DNA of 64,000 nt from Luteimonas sp. 9C (GTDB taxonomy: Bacteria; Pseudomonadota; Gammaproteobacteria; Xanthomonadales; Xanthomonadaceae). Position 1 is the stretch's first letter; each line of letters begins with the position of its first letter. The notes under the pieces were generated by a model, which saw only the letters and a program-made list of their open reading frames with translations, did not search any database and was not told the origin of the DNA. Made by a program: the position numbers and the translations under genes. The DNA lies in the NCBI RefSeq assembly GCF_902506295.1, contig NZ_LR733312.1, positions 2,621,269 through 2,685,268 of the forward strand, given 5' to 3'. Positions 28,749-38,548 of the stretch are shown here, piece after piece.

Positions 28749-29363
28749 ATGCGCCGATTCGTCACGCCCGCCCTGCTGTGTCTCGCACTCGCCGCGCCGG
28801 GCCTGGCGTCCGCGCAGCAGTACGAGATCGATCTTTCTCGACTCGACCCCGCCGCCGTGCTCTCCACCGGGGGCGACGTCCTGCGCCGCGCATCGGGACA
28901 GTCGGTCGACGACCTGTTCCAGGCGGTACTGCACGCGTCGCGCGAGCCGAAGGAATCGCGCGCGCTGTGCGCATTGTTCGAACCCGACGCGCGGCGTGAC
29001 CTCGCCGCATTCCAGCGCACCGTGGACACGCTGGGCCCCGCGAGCCGCAACCGCTTCGCCAACGCCTTCACCAACGTCGCCATGAGCGGCCTGCAGGGTC
29101 AGCCGCAGCCCTACGATCCCGCGGTCGCGCAACAGGTCCTGCGCTCCGCGGCCATCACCGCCACGCTGCTGCACGACGGTTTCATGCTCGGCCTGACCGC
29201 CACCGGCACGGACGACGCAAGCCGCCAGGCCCGTTGCCGTTCGTTCCGGCAGGTCGTCGACGTGCTCAAGGACCAGCCGCAGCCGCAGCGCGTGCTGGCG
29301 ACGCGCTGGCTGCTCAACGAGGGCCTGACGCTGGTCGCCGATGGACAGTCGCCGCCGGGATGA
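28749..29363 (+). CDS. secreted protein of unknown function
   Basis: 204 residues with a signal peptide (MRRFVTPALLCLALAAPGLASAQQ). The mature part is mostly helical with two cysteines (RALCALFEPDAR, RQARCRSFRQVVD), which may form a disulfide in the periplasm. No family recognised. The ATG at 28749 was chosen because the signal peptide starts there. It stands alone and is convergent with the SnoaL-like gene. Confidence 0.7.
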   Translation: MRRFVTPALLCLALAAPGLASAQQYEIDLSRLDPAAVLSTGGDVLRRASGQSVDDLFQAVLHASREPKESRALCALFEPDARRDLAAFQRTVDTLGPASRNRFANAFTNVAMSGLQGQPQPYDPAVAQQVLRSAAITATLLHDGFMLGLTATGTDDASRQARCRSFRQVVDVLKDQPQPQRVLATRWLLNEGLTLVADGQSPPG

Positions 29364-29408
29364 GTCGCCGCGTCAGGTGTCCGCTCGACTGCGGGCACCG
29401 CGTCGGGC

Positions 29409-29816
29409 TCAGCCGACCTGCGCCAGCCAGGCCTCGAGGTTGTAGTAGTTGCTGACGCGCGCGATGCGGCCGTCGCGGATGTCGAAGAACGCACCGCCCG
29501 GCAGCACGTAACGCTGCCCGGTCGCCGCCGGCAGGCCGGCATCATCGGCCACATATTCGCCATGTACCACGTATTCGGCGGCGGCCCGCGTCCCGTCGGA
29601 CGACGCCAGCACGACGATGTCGTCCAGCCGTTCGCGATAGGACGCATCCATGCGGCGCATGAACGCGACGAACGCTTCGCGCCCGGTTTCGCGTGCGCCC
29701 TGGTTGAGGTCGTGCGCCACGTCGTCGGTCAACAGCGCGAGCATCGTCGCGCGGTCGCCGGCGTTGAATGCGGCGTAGTAGTCGTGCACCAGCTGCAGGG
29801 TGGTCTCGTGCGTCAA
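29409..29816 (-). CDS. SnoaL/NTF2-like protein
   Basis: 135 residues of the nuclear-transport-factor-2 fold: VHDYYAAFNAGDRATMLALLTDDVAHDLNQG at the start and GAFFDIRDGRIARVSNYYNLEAWL at the end, the usual pattern of ketosteroid-isomerase-like small enzymes. No catalytic assignment is possible. The start is a TTG that overlaps the stop of the YdcF gene (TTGA), which implies translational coupling. Last gene of the dehydratase-ydcF-snoaL operon. Confidence 0.8.
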   Translation of the reverse strand: MTHETTLQLVHDYYAAFNAGDRATMLALLTDDVAHDLNQGARETGREAFVAFMRRMDASYRERLDDIVVLASSDGTRAAAEYVVHGEYVADDAGLPAATGQRYVLPGGAFFDIRDGRIARVSNYYNLEAWLAQVG

Positions 29817-30445
29817 CGCAAGGTCTCCTGGGCCGCGTCCCACAGGTCGCGATGGAAGAAGTACACCTCGCGCAGCAGGAACTCGCGCTGGGTACGGAAC
29901 GTGCGGAAGCGGGTGGACGGCGTCGGCGAGCCCAGTGCGTCGATGCCCAGCCGTTCGCTGGCGCGCAATGCACGGGCCATGTGCAGCGGATCGCTGACGA
30001 TGATCACGCGGTGCAGGCCGTGGTCCTGCAGCAGGCGCCGGGTTTCGACGAGATTTTCCTGCGTCGTGCGCGAGCGCGACTCGATCAGGATCGCGGACTC
30101 GGGAATGTCGCGCCGCAATGCATAGCGCCGCGCGACCTGCGATTCGGAGAAGCGCGCCTTCGCGCCGCCGTAGCCACCGGTGAAGATCAGCGTCTTCGCG
30201 TGGCCGGCGCGGTAGAGATCGAGACCGTGATCGATGCGCGCCTCGAACACCGGCGAAGGTTGCGCGTCGTAGGCGGCCGCGCCGAGGACCACGATGGCGT
30301 CCGCCGGGCCGGCCTCGTCGCGATTGCCGACGTGGACGATCCACGCCGCCACGCCCAGCAGCCAGATCGCCAGCAACAGCACCAGCCAGACCACCAGGCG
30401 GAAGAAACGCCGCACCGGCTGGCGTTTGCGTGTCATGGAAGCCAT
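29813..30445 (-). CDS. YdcF family (DUF218) membrane-anchored protein
   Basis: 210 residues. One N-terminal transmembrane helix (FFRLVVWLVLLLAIWLLGVAAWIVHV) followed by the DUF218 domain: ADAIVVLGAAAYDAQPSPVFEARIDHGLDLYRAG, TLIFTGGYGG, SRTTQENLVETRRLL and VIIVSDPLHMARAL. Relatives such as ElyC/SanA affect envelope integrity. Two ATGs are possible, at 30445 and 30436; the first has the better spacing to the preceding stop. Probably co-transcribed with the dehydratase-like gene upstream. Confidence 0.82.
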   Translation of the reverse strand: MASMTRKRQPVRRFFRLVVWLVLLLAIWLLGVAAWIVHVGNRDEAGPADAIVVLGAAAYDAQPSPVFEARIDHGLDLYRAGHAKTLIFTGGYGGAKARFSESQVARRYALRRDIPESAILIESRSRTTQENLVETRRLLQDHGLHRVIIVSDPLHMARALRASERLGIDALGSPTPSTRFRTFRTQREFLLREVYFFHRDLWDAAQETLR

Positions 30446-30452
30446 GCGTCCG

Positions 30453-31433
30453 TCACGCCAGCCACGGCAGGCGGTCGGGATCGACGTTGCCGCCGCTGAG
30501 CACCAGGCCCACGCGCAGACCGGCGAAGCGCGAGCGGTTGGCAAGCACGGCGGCCAGCGTGATCGCCGACGACGGCTCGACCAGCTGCTTGGTGTGCACC
30601 GCGATCCGCCGCATCGCCGCGACCGTGTCGGCATCGTCCACCGCGATCACCTCGACCGGCGTGCCGTCGCTGCTGCGGTGGGCGTGCAGGATCTCGAAGT
30701 TGGGCGCGCCGAGCAGGCCACGCAATCCATCGCAGACGGTCTCCGGCTCGAGATCGTCGACGCGCGCGCCGGCCTGCAGCGAGCGCAACGCGTCGTCGGC
30801 GCCGCGCGGCTCGGCCAGGATCAGGTGCGTGGACGGCGACGCGACCTGCAGTGCCAGCGCCGTGCCGGCCGCCAGTCCGCCGCCGCCCACCGGCACGACC
30901 AGCACGTCCAGCGGCCCGGCCGCGTGCAGCAGCTCGAGCGCCGCCGTGCCCTGGCCGGCGATCACGTCGGCATTGGCGTAGGGATGGATCAGCGTCGCCC
31001 CGGTCTGTGCGCGCAACCGCTCGCAGGCGGCCTCGCGCGCGGCCAGTGTCGGCGCGCAGTGGTGCAGCACCGCGCCATAGCCTGCGATCGCGGCCAGCTT
31101 CGCCGCCACGGCGCCTTCCGGCACGACCACATGGCAGACCAGGCTGCGCGCAGCCGCGGCGAGTGCCAGTGCGGCGCCATGGTTGCCCGAGGAGTGGGTG
31201 ACCACCCCGCGGGCGGCGGTCGGGTCGTCGAGGGACCACACGGCGTTGCTGGCACCGCGGAACTTGAATGCGCCCGCGCGTTGCAGATGCTCGGCCTTGA
31301 AATGCAGCGCGCAGCCCGCCGCATCGTCGAGCGTGCGGGCCTGCAGCACCGGCGTGACATGCGCCTTGCCGGCGATGCGCGCAGCCGCGGCGCGCACGGC
31401 GTCCGGTGTCGGCAGGGAAATCGTGTCCGTCAT
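30453..31433 (-). CDS. PLP-dependent threonine/serine dehydratase-like enzyme
   Basis: 326 residues, fold type II. The PLP lysine lies in AGAFKFRGASNAVWSL, the phosphate-binding loop in VVPVGGGGLAAGTAL, and THSSGNHGAALALAA binds the substrate carboxylate. At this length it lacks the regulatory ACT domain of biosynthetic IlvA. It is therefore a catabolic threonine dehydratase or a serine racemase-like enzyme. First gene of a compact three-gene unit. Confidence 0.85.
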   Translation of the reverse strand: MTDTISLPTPDAVRAAAARIAGKAHVTPVLQARTLDDAAGCALHFKAEHLQRAGAFKFRGASNAVWSLDDPTAARGVVTHSSGNHGAALALAAAARSLVCHVVVPEGAVAAKLAAIAGYGAVLHHCAPTLAAREAACERLRAQTGATLIHPYANADVIAGQGTAALELLHAAGPLDVLVVPVGGGGLAAGTALALQVASPSTHLILAEPRGADDALRSLQAGARVDDLEPETVCDGLRGLLGAPNFEILHAHRSSDGTPVEVIAVDDADTVAAMRRIAVHTKQLVEPSSAITLAAVLANRSRFAGLRVGLVLSGGNVDPDRLPWLA

Positions 31434-31572
31434 GGCGCAAGCGTAACGGAGCGACCACCGGGATTCACAGGCCGACGGCAGGATGAAGCGGCCTGCGCGC
31501 GCCCGGCACGCTTAAGGGCCGATTCAATGCCGCGGGCGGATTGTGGACCTCTGATCGACAGGGGGGACCGAC

Positions 31573-32292
31573 ATGATCCGCAAGGCTTTTCTGCTCGTTG
31601 CCTGCATGACGCTGGCCGGCTGCGCGACCTATGGCTACCGCGGCGGCAGCGGCGACTACTACTACGGCTCGCCCGGCACCACCTACCGGCACTACGGCGC
31701 GCCCTACGGCAGTCTCGGCTATGGCCGTGGCTATGGCTGGTACGGCGGCGCGCGATACGGCGTTCCCTACGGGCGCTACGACGCCTGGAACCGGTATCCC
31801 TATGGCTACGGTGGCGGGTATTACCGGCCGCCGCCGGTGATCGTGCGTCCGGTGTATCCCGGTCGTCCCGGCGGACATCGGCCGGATCGGCCGCCGCACG
31901 GTCATGGCCATCCGGGTCGCCCGGGCTGGGGGGATGGACGCCCTGGGCGTCCCGACCACGGCCGTCCGGACCGACCGGGTATCGGCCGCCCCGACGGACC
32001 GCGTCCCGGGTTCGGCGGGCGTCCGCCGGATCGCGGCGATGCCGATCGTCCGGGCCGTCCCGGTAGCGGGTGGGGCGGTCGACCGCCCCGTGGCGAGGGA
32101 CAGACACGTCCGGGCCCGCGTCCGGGGGGTGTGCGCCCGGCGCGACCGGAAGGCCAGCCGCGTCCGGGCTTCCAGCGTCCGCCGCAGGCCGCGCCGGTGA
32201 GCCGCCCGGCGCCGGCGCGCACGGAGACGCGTCCGAGTCCGCGCGGCGAAAGAAGGACAACGGTCACACACCGCGAAGTCGAGCCGCTTTAA
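31573..32292 (+). CDS. low-complexity lipoprotein rich in Gly, Tyr, Pro and Arg
   Basis: 239 residues with lipobox signal MIRKAFLLVACMTLAGC. The first third of the mature part is Gly/Tyr-rich (YGYRGGSGDYYYGS), then a PPPVIVRPVYPGR hinge. The remainder is a long Gly/Arg/Pro/Asp tract with repeats of the GRPGxxRPDRP sort. Likely intrinsically disordered and positively charged at the surface. No family or function recognised. Base use follows the host. Confidence 0.72.
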   Translation: MIRKAFLLVACMTLAGCATYGYRGGSGDYYYGSPGTTYRHYGAPYGSLGYGRGYGWYGGARYGVPYGRYDAWNRYPYGYGGGYYRPPPVIVRPVYPGRPGGHRPDRPPHGHGHPGRPGWGDGRPGRPDHGRPDRPGIGRPDGPRPGFGGRPPDRGDADRPGRPGSGWGGRPPRGEGQTRPGPRPGGVRPARPEGQPRPGFQRPPQAAPVSRPAPARTETRPSPRGERRTTVTHREVEPL

Positions 32293-32477
32293 GCCTTGCG
32301 CTGGATGTGAGGGGAGAGGAAGCTTGCGCCCGAGTGACCGGATGCGTCGGTTTCCGACGAAATGGTCACACCGACTGTCGATGCCCGGCGGGGGAATACC
32401 GGATCCCCCCTGTTCCGCCTCCGCCGGGTGTCGGCTCTTGATCCGCGCAGTCGTCTCGACGCGCCGCGCCTGCGCCG

Positions 32478-32599
32478 CAAAAAGATGGGGCCGGATGTCC
32501 CCCGACATCCGGCCCCGTGCTTCCCCGCAGCGTGCTTGGCCAGCCCTGTTCCAATTCCGGCCGCGCCCCCCTTTGTCGACGCTTGCCGCTGCGGGTGCC
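32478..32599 (-). ncRNA. candidate sigma-54-dependent structured small RNA
   Basis: A predicted transcript of about 120 bases on the minus strand, divergent from mnmG. A -24/-12 promoter precedes it and an intrinsic terminator ends it: a perfect 13-bp stem GGGGCCGGATGTC / GACATCCGGCCCC with a four-base loop, followed on the minus strand by ATCTTTTTG. In between, 32587-32595 pairs perfectly with 32524-32532 (CCCGCAGCG / CGCTGCGGG) and encloses a second hairpin (GGCCGG / CTGGCC, 32562-32538). Several loops are G-rich and contain GGA. No open frame of note. Not a family I recognise; existence is inferred from these signals only. Confidence 0.55.
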
Positions 32600-32610
32600 C
32601 CCTGACGCAC

Positions 32611-32626
32611 GCAGAAACTGTGCCAA
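32611..32626 (-). promoter_or_regulatory. sigma-54 (-24/-12) promoter
   Basis: On the minus strand TTGGCACAGTTTCTGC: a full TTGGCAC -24 box and CTGC at -12 in place of TTGC. The invariant GG and GC are ten bases apart, as RpoN requires. The predicted start is near 32599. Upstream activator sites would have to lie within the mnmG coding region. Confidence 0.65.
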
Positions 32627-32664
32627 CTCTGGCGCAGTGACTGCCGTGCGTCGCCGAACTCGCG

Positions 32665-32670
32665 GATAAT
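32665..32670 (+). promoter_or_regulatory. -10 box of mnmG, leaderless start likely
   Basis: GATAAT ends seven bases before the mnmG ATG and no Shine-Dalgarno sequence is present. Transcription would begin at or next to the A of the start codon. Confidence 0.5.
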
Positions 32671-32677
32671 CGTCGCC

Positions 32678-34567
32678 ATGCCCAACGACTTCCACAGCTA
32701 CGACGTCATCGTCGTCGGCGGCGGCCATGCCGGCACCGAGGCCGCGCTGGCGTCCGCGCGCGCCGGCGCCCGCACGCTGCTGCTCACCCACAACGTCGAG
32801 ACCATCGGCGTCATGAGCTGCAATCCGGCGATCGGCGGCATTGGCAAGGGCCACCTGGTGCGCGAGATCGATGCGCTCGGTGGCGTGATGGCGCGCGCTG
32901 CGGACGCGGCGGGCATCCAGTGGCGCCGGCTCAACGCATCGAAAGGCCCGGCGGTGCGCGCGACGCGTTGCCAGGCCGATCGCAACCTCTATCGCGCGTT
33001 CGTGCGCCGCGCCGTCGAAGCGCAGCCGAACCTGACGATTTTCCAGTCGGCGGTCGATGACCTGGTCATCGAAGGCGACGCCGTGCGCGGCGCGATCACC
33101 CAGACCGGCCTGCGCTTCGATGCGCCGGCGGTGGTGCTGACCGCCGGCACCTTTCTCGCCGGGCGCATCCACATCGGCGAAGCGCAATCGGCCGGCGGCC
33201 GCGCGGGCGATCCGCCCGCAGCCACGCTTGCCGCGCGTCTGCGCGAACGTCCATTCGTTGTCGACCGCCTCAAGACCGGCACGCCGCCGCGTATTGATGG
33301 CCGCACGCTCGACTACGCCGCCATGACCCTCCAGCCGGGCGACGATCCGCGCCCGGTGTTCTCCTTCATGGGCAGCCGCGACGACCATCCGCGCCAGGTG
33401 CCGTGCTGGATCACCCGCACCACCGAACGCACGCACGAGATCATCCGTGGCGCGCTGCACCGCTCGCCGATGTATTCCGGCCAGATCGAAGGCATCGGCC
33501 CGCGCTATTGCCCGTCGATCGAGGACAAGGTGGTGCGCTTCGCCGACAAGGACAGCCACCAGATCTTCGTCGAGCCCGAAGGCCTCGATGTCGCCGAGAT
33601 CTATCCCAACGGCATCTCGACCTCGCTGCCGTTCGACGTGCAGCTCGAGCTCGTGCGCAGCATCGTCGGCTTCGAGACCGCGCACATCACCCGCGCCGGC
33701 TACGCGATCGAATACGACTTCTTCGATCCGCGCGGGCTGAAGAACACGTTGGAGACGCGCACCGTTTCGGGCCTGTATTTCGCCGGCCAGATCAACGGCA
33801 CCACCGGGTACGAGGAAGCCGCCGCGCAGGGCCTGCTCGCCGGCGTCAACGCCGCGCGCCAGGTGCGTGGCCTCGATGCGTGGACCCCGCGCCGCGACCA
33901 GGCGTACATCGGCGTGCTGGTCGACGACCTGATCACGCACGGCACCAAGGAGCCCTACCGCATGTTCACCAGCCGCGCCGAATACCGGCTGCAGCTGCGC
34001 GAGGACAATGCGGATCTGCGCCTGACCGAAGCGGGCCGCACGCTCGGCCTCGTCGACGATGCGCGCTGGGCCCGTTTCGATGCCAAGCGCGAAGCGGTCG
34101 AGCGCGAGACCGCGCGCCTGCGCGGGTTGTGGGCGTCGCCGCAGAACGCGATCGGCCGTGATGCGGTCGCGACACTGGGCATCGAACTGCGCCGCGAGAG
34201 CAACGGCATCGATCTGCTGCGTCGCCCCGAACTCGGCTACGCCGATCTGATGCGCGTCGAGGCGATCGGCCCGGGCGTCGAAGCGGCCGATGTCGCCGAA
34301 CAGGTCGAGATCGAAGCCAAGTATTCCGGCTATCTCGAGCGCCAGCGCGTCGAGATCGAACGCCAGCAGCGCCAGGAAACCACCGCGATCGCGCCGGAGT
34401 TCGACTACGCGCAGGTGCGTGGCCTCTCCGCCGAGCTCGCGCAGAAGCTCACCCAGGTACGACCGCTCACCGTCGGCCAGGCGCAGCGTATCCCAGGCAT
34501 GACACCCGCCGCGATTTCGCTGCTGCTGGTGCATCTGGAACGCGCACGGCGCACGCGCGCGGCCTGA
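32678..34567 (+). CDS. mnmG: tRNA uridine-5-carboxymethylaminomethyl(34) synthesis enzyme MnmG
   Basis: FAD protein that, with MnmE, modifies wobble uridine 34 of several tRNAs; 629 residues. The FAD-binding motif [21 protein letters not shown] is at the N-terminus. Other family blocks are [39 protein letters not shown], the cysteine-containing [12 protein letters not shown] and the helical C-terminal MnmE/tRNA-binding part (LSYADLMR-type, here [14 protein letters not shown]). Monocistronic here; mnmE is not adjacent. Confidence 0.96.
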   Translation: MPNDFHSYDVIVVGGGHAGTEAALASARAGARTLLLTHNVETIGVMSCNPAIGGIGKGHLVREIDALGGVMARAADAAGIQWRRLNASKGPAVRATRCQADRNLYRAFVRRAVEAQPNLTIFQSAVDDLVIEGDAVRGAITQTGLRFDAPAVVLTAGTFLAGRIHIGEAQSAGGRAGDPPAATLAARLRERPFVVDRLKTGTPPRIDGRTLDYAAMTLQPGDDPRPVFSFMGSRDDHPRQVPCWITRTTERTHEIIRGALHRSPMYSGQIEGIGPRYCPSIEDKVVRFADKDSHQIFVEPEGLDVAEIYPNGISTSLPFDVQLELVRSIVGFETAHITRAGYAIEYDFFDPRGLKNTLETRTVSGLYFAGQINGTTGYEEAAAQGLLAGVNAARQVRGLDAWTPRRDQAYIGVLVDDLITHGTKEPYRMFTSRAEYRLQLREDNADLRLTEAGRTLGLVDDARWARFDAKREAVERETARLRGLWASPQNAIGRDAVATLGIELRRESNGIDLLRRPELGYADLMRVEAIGPGVEAADVAEQVEIEAKYSGYLERQRVEIERQQRQETTAIAPEFDYAQVRGLSAELAQKLTQVRPLTVGQAQRIPGMTPAAISLLLVHLERARRTRAA

Positions 34568-34681
34568 CGGCGCGCGGTAGCCGCCTCACTTCGAGGCGGC
34601 GGCGTGCGCCTACGCAACCTCGTGCGTTGCGCATCGAGCGGGCTGTCGGCCTGCGCGCAGGCGCTTCGGAACACGCGGGCG

Positions 34682-34709
34682 TTGACCTCCCCGCACGCGT
34701 CCCGATAAT
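34682..34709 (+). promoter_or_regulatory. sigma-70 type promoter
   Basis: TTGACC (34682-34687) and GATAAT (34704-34709) spaced by 16 bases, the best -35/-10 pair in the window. It would serve the small membrane protein gene starting at 34767. Confidence 0.6.
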
Positions 34710-34766
34710 CCGGTGTTCCGCGTGCCTGTGCTCTGTTACGCGCGACGACCGCTCAGGACGACCGAC

Positions 34767-35132
34767 ATGACGCAAAGATCCGTGACCTTCGGTGCAAGCA
34801 TCGCCGCCGTCATCGGCATCGCGTACTGGGCCGTCGCGTCCCGCATGACGGGCGGTGGCGAACCCTGGGATGCACCCGCGTACTGGACCTTGGCCTATCC
34901 GGGGGCACTGCTGGTCTCCGCCGTGCTCGGCTTCGCGATGCCGGCACGCGCCTGGCTCTGGGGCCCGATCGTCGTGTTCGCCCAGGTGCCGGTGGTGATC
35001 GCCGTCGCGGGTGCAGGGCCACTGCTGCTGGCTGGCGTGCTGTATGCGGCGGTGCTGTCGATTCCGGCGGCGCTGGTCTCGGGTATCGCTGGATGGAGCC
35101 GGCGGCGCAGCAGGCGCATCGCGAATCGCTGA
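34767..35132 (+). CDS. small membrane protein
   Basis: 121 residues with about four transmembrane stretches (VTFGASIAAVIGIAYWAVA; YPGALLVSAVLGFAMP; GPIVVFAQVPVVIAVAG; LLLAGVLYAAVLSIPAALVSGIAG) and a basic C-terminus RRRSRRIANR. Preceded by a good promoter. No family recognised; convergent with the next gene. Confidence 0.65.
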   Translation: MTQRSVTFGASIAAVIGIAYWAVASRMTGGGEPWDAPAYWTLAYPGALLVSAVLGFAMPARAWLWGPIVVFAQVPVVIAVAGAGPLLLAGVLYAAVLSIPAALVSGIAGWSRRRSRRIANR

Positions 35133-35177
35133 AGACGACGGGCGGCCGGCGCGCTGCGCTGACTCGCAGGTGCTGCG

Positions 35178-35582
35178 TCAACGTGCAGCGGGTGATGCGG
35201 GCCGCCAGGACCACAGCAGCAGCACGAGGCCGACGATCGCGAACAGGGCCGCGCCCGACAGCAGGAACGGATCCACCCACCAGGACTCGGCAAAGCGGAA
35301 CTCGCCGGCGCTGATCTTGCGCCAGCCGGCGAAATGCTGGGTGGCGGCCACTACCGCGCCGAATACGCCGAGTACGCCGGCCAGCCAACGGATCGCCCAG
35401 CCGCGCAGGTCCGGGCACAGGAGCAGCAGACCGAGCAGGCCGATCACGCTGCGCTGGGCGCGGCAGAACGGACACACGTAGACGACGCCCGACAGATCGA
35501 GCGCCCAGGTGGCGGCGCAGACCACGATCGCGAGCACGCCGATCGTGCGGACATGACGGTGGAGGGTGGCGAGGGTCGGCAT
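35178..35582 (-). CDS. membrane protein with CPFC motif
   Basis: 134 residues, four transmembrane segments. VYVCPFCRAQRSVIGLLGLLLL puts a CxxC pair at the end of the first helix pair, as in DsbB-like or zinc-binding membrane proteins. The start MPTLATLHRHVRTIGVLAIVV was chosen because the frame further upstream is not coding-like. Redox activity is possible but only suggested by the CxxC. It lies just downstream of tex on the same strand. Confidence 0.7.
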   Translation of the reverse strand: MPTLATLHRHVRTIGVLAIVVCAATWALDLSGVVYVCPFCRAQRSVIGLLGLLLLCPDLRGWAIRWLAGVLGVFGAVVAATQHFAGWRKISAGEFRFAESWWVDPFLLSGAALFAIVGLVLLLWSWRPASPAAR

Positions 35583-35661
35583 GGCGATCGGCGGTCGGGG
35601 CGGTCCGTCATTGTGCGACGTGCGCGGGGCCGCGGCACGCGCCGCGGCCTCGCAAACCGGC

Positions 35662-38013
35662 TCAGCGGCCCCGGGCGCGTGCGAACGCGTCGGCCAGTGC
35701 ATTGTTGCCGGGCGCGGCCGCGGTCTGCAGCGGCTTGCCGCCGGGACGTCCACCACGCGGATCGCCCGGACCACGGCTGGCATTGCGATCCTCGCGCGAC
35801 TCGCGCGCCGGCTTTTCGCCCGGCACATCGTCGAGCCGCCGCGTCAACGCGATGCGCTTGCGCAGCACATCGACCTCGAGCACCTTGACCTTGACGATGT
35901 CGCCGGCCTTGACCACGTCGCGCGGATCCTTGACGAAGGTGTCCGACAGCGCCGAGATGTGCACCAGCCCGTCCTGGTGCACGCCGATGTCGACGAACGC
36001 ACCGAATGCGGCGACGTTGCTGACCACGCCTTCGAGAATCATGCCGATCTGCAGGTCCTTGATGTCCTCGACGCCGTCGGCGAACTGCGCGGCCTTGAAC
36101 TCCGGACGCGGATCGCGGCCCGGCTTCTCCAGTTCCTTCAGGATGTCGCGCACCGTCGGCACGCCGAACGTCGCATCGGTGAACTGTTCGGCCTTGAGCC
36201 CGCGCACGAACGCCCCGTCGCCGATGATCTGGCGCACGTCGCGGCCGCTGCTGCCGGCGATGCGCTCGACCACCGGATAGGCTTCCGGGTGCACCGACGA
36301 CGCATCCAATGGTTCGTCACCGTCGGCGATGCGCAGGAAGCCCGCACACTGCTCGAAGGTCTTCTCGCCGAGGCGCGGCACCTTGAGCAGATCCTTGCGG
36401 CGCTTGAACGGGCCGTTCGCATCGCGGTGCACGACGATGTTCTCGGCGACGCCGCTCGACAGGCCGGCGACGCGCGCGAGCAGTGCACTCGACGCCGTGT
36501 TGACGTGCACGCCGACCGCGTTGACGCAGTCCTCGACGCGCGCATCCAGCGCACGCGCCAGTCGGTACTGGTCGACATCGTGCTGGTACTGGCCGACGCC
36601 GATTGCTTTCGGCTCGATCTTGACCAGCTCGGCCAGCGGATCCTGCAGACGCCGCGCGATCGACACCGCACCGCGGATCGACACATCGAGGTTCGGGAAT
36701 TCCTTGGCCGCGGTTTCCGACGCCGAATACACCGACGCGCCGGCTTCGCTGACGACGATCTTCTGCAGCTTGAGCTCCGGCGAAAGCCTGATGACGTCGG
36801 CGGCGAGACGATCGGTCTCGCGCGAGGCCGTGCCGTTGCCGATCGCGATCAGCTGCACGCCGTGGTCTGCGCACAGCTTGCGCAGCGTGTGCACCGACTG
36901 GTCCCACTGCTTGCGTGGCTCGTGCGGATAGATCGTGTCAGTCGCGACCAGCTTGCCGGTCGCATCGACCACCGCGATCTTGCAGCCGGTACGGATGCCG
37001 GGATCGAGACCGAGCACGGTCTTCGGGCCGGCAGGCGCCGCGAGCAGCAGATCCTTTAGGTTGTCGCCAAAGACGTTGATCGCCTCGGCCTCGGCCTTCT
37101 CGCGCGCCTTGCCGAACAGATCGATCATCAGATGCAGGTGGATCTTCGCGCGCCACGCGAGCCGGCAGGCATTGAGCAGCCAGGTATCGGCACTCCGATT
37201 CCGCGCGGCGATGCCGGCATGGCGCGCGATGCGGCCCTCCGCATACGCGTTGCCCTGTTCGGGATCGGCGCCGGGTTCGAGCTCGAGGGTCAGGAACTCC
37301 TCGCGCCGGCCGCGGAACAGCGCGAGCAGGCGGTGCGAGGGAATCTTCGCCAGCGCTTCGGCGTGGTCGAAGTAGTCGCGGAACTTCTCGCCCGCGGCTT
37401 CCTTGCCGGCGGCGACCCTGGCGCGGATCACGCCGTTGGCTTCGAGCCAGGTGCGCAGCTCGCCAAGCAGCGTCGCATCCTCGCCCCAGCGCTCCATCAG
37501 GATCGCGCGCGCGCCTTCCAGTGCAGCCTTGGCATCGGCGACGCCCTTGTCGGTATCGACGAAACCCGCGGCGAATTCCTCCGGCACCTGGGTCGGATCG
37601 GCCAGCAGGCCGTCGGCCAGTGGCTCCAGTCCAGCTTCGCGGGCGATCTGCGCGCGCGTGCGGCGCTTCTGCTTGTAGGGCAGATACAGATCTTCCAGCC
37701 GCGCCTTGCTGTCGGCGGCTTCGATGTCGGCGCGCAGTTCGGGCGTCAATTTGCCCTGTTCGTCGATGCTGGACAGGATCGCCGCGCGGCGGTCTTCGAG
37801 TTCGCGCAGGTAGGACAGACGCGTTTCGAGATCGCGCAGCTGGGTGTCGTCGAGGCCGCCGGTGACTTCCTTGCGGTAGCGCGCGATGAACGGCACGGTC
37901 GCGCCTTCGTCGAGCAGTGCGATCGCGGCGATCGCCTGCGCGGGCTGCGCGCCGATCTCGGCGGCGATGGTGTCGGCGATTCGACGGGCGAGGGCGGCAT
38001 CAGGCTTGGACAT
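35662..38013 (-). CDS. tex: Tex family transcription accessory / RNA-binding protein
   Basis: 783 residues, the usual length for Tex. N-terminal helical domain ([42 protein letters not shown]), a YqgF/RNase H-like core ([18 protein letters not shown]), helix-hairpin-helix repeats ([23 protein letters not shown]) and a C-terminal S1 domain ([34 protein letters not shown]). A Gly/Arg/Pro tail follows. Tex proteins bind nucleic acid and influence transcription and stress tolerance; the precise role is unsettled. Start at the ATG 38013 ([10 protein letters not shown]). Confidence 0.95.
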   Translation of the reverse strand: MSKPDAALARRIADTIAAEIGAQPAQAIAAIALLDEGATVPFIARYRKEVTGGLDDTQLRDLETRLSYLRELEDRRAAILSSIDEQGKLTPELRADIEAADSKARLEDLYLPYKQKRRTRAQIAREAGLEPLADGLLADPTQVPEEFAAGFVDTDKGVADAKAALEGARAILMERWGEDATLLGELRTWLEANGVIRARVAAGKEAAGEKFRDYFDHAEALAKIPSHRLLALFRGRREEFLTLELEPGADPEQGNAYAEGRIARHAGIAARNRSADTWLLNACRLAWRAKIHLHLMIDLFGKAREKAEAEAINVFGDNLKDLLLAAPAGPKTVLGLDPGIRTGCKIAVVDATGKLVATDTIYPHEPRKQWDQSVHTLRKLCADHGVQLIAIGNGTASRETDRLAADVIRLSPELKLQKIVVSEAGASVYSASETAAKEFPNLDVSIRGAVSIARRLQDPLAELVKIEPKAIGVGQYQHDVDQYRLARALDARVEDCVNAVGVHVNTASSALLARVAGLSSGVAENIVVHRDANGPFKRRKDLLKVPRLGEKTFEQCAGFLRIADGDEPLDASSVHPEAYPVVERIAGSSGRDVRQIIGDGAFVRGLKAEQFTDATFGVPTVRDILKELEKPGRDPRPEFKAAQFADGVEDIKDLQIGMILEGVVSNVAAFGAFVDIGVHQDGLVHISALSDTFVKDPRDVVKAGDIVKVKVLEVDVLRKRIALTRRLDDVPGEKPARESREDRNASRGPGDPRGGRPGGKPLQTAAAPGNNALADAFARARGR

Positions 38014-38114
38014 GGGTTCCACACGGGCTCGCGGCAGCAGCGCCGCGCGGCGATTGTGGCAACCCGGTCCAATCGGCGGTACCCGTTGACAAGCGGGTCC
38101 AGTCCGCGTGCGCC

Positions 38115-38468
38115 TCAGTCGCGGCGCCGGCGCCAGGGCAACGGAATCTGGAACAGCATCAGCGCGATCCACGCCAGGCGGCTGGAGCCGCTCTCGCGCG
38201 TGGCCGGGAGCGGCGCGTCCGCGTCGGGATCGTCTTCGGCGCCGAGCTGGAACTCGCCGGCATCCAGCCGCCCGATGAGGTCCTGGGCCTGTGCCAGCTG
38301 GTCGTCGCGCACGTGCAACTTCACCCCGCCGATGGCCAGCCGCCACTCCCAGTTCGCCAGCGCCATGTTGGCATCGCCCAGATGCACGTCGATGCCCTCG
38401 GCCTGCAGCAGGCCGCAGGCGATCTGCGCTTCGATCGGGTCTGCATATCGGGCGACGATGACGCTCAT
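38115..38468 (-). CDS. DUF2007 domain protein
   Basis: 117 residues. The first 70 form the DUF2007 'putative signal transducing protein' domain: [32 protein letters not shown], then [19 protein letters not shown]. The C-terminus ends in a hydrophobic stretch ([15 protein letters not shown]) and RRRRD, possibly a tail anchor. Molecular function unknown for the family. Separate transcription unit from tex, 100 bases upstream of it. Confidence 0.8.
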   Translation of the reverse strand: MSVIVARYADPIEAQIACGLLQAEGIDVHLGDANMALANWEWRLAIGGVKLHVRDDQLAQAQDLIGRLDAGEFQLGAEDDPDADAPLPATRESGSSRLAWIALMLFQIPLPWRRRRD

Positions 38469-38548
38469 GGGTGGCTGTGTGGACACGCGTACATGCGGGT
38501 GAGGGTAACCTTGCGCACTGAATCCGACGCTCACGTGGAGCCTGGCGC

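Noticed and set aside
32487..32516. Hairpin as plus-strand terminator of the low-complexity lipoprotein gene
   Set aside because: It lies almost 200 bases past that stop and has no T-run on the plus strand. The T-tract is on the minus strand, which is why it was assigned to a minus-strand transcript.
32366..34534. 722-codon open frame on the minus strand opposite mnmG
   Set aside because: It is the antisense shadow of a well-conserved enzyme in very GC-rich DNA; its sequence is Arg/Ala/Gly/His noise without motifs. The same holds for long frames opposite ugd, tamB, katE, gpmI and the M28 peptidase.
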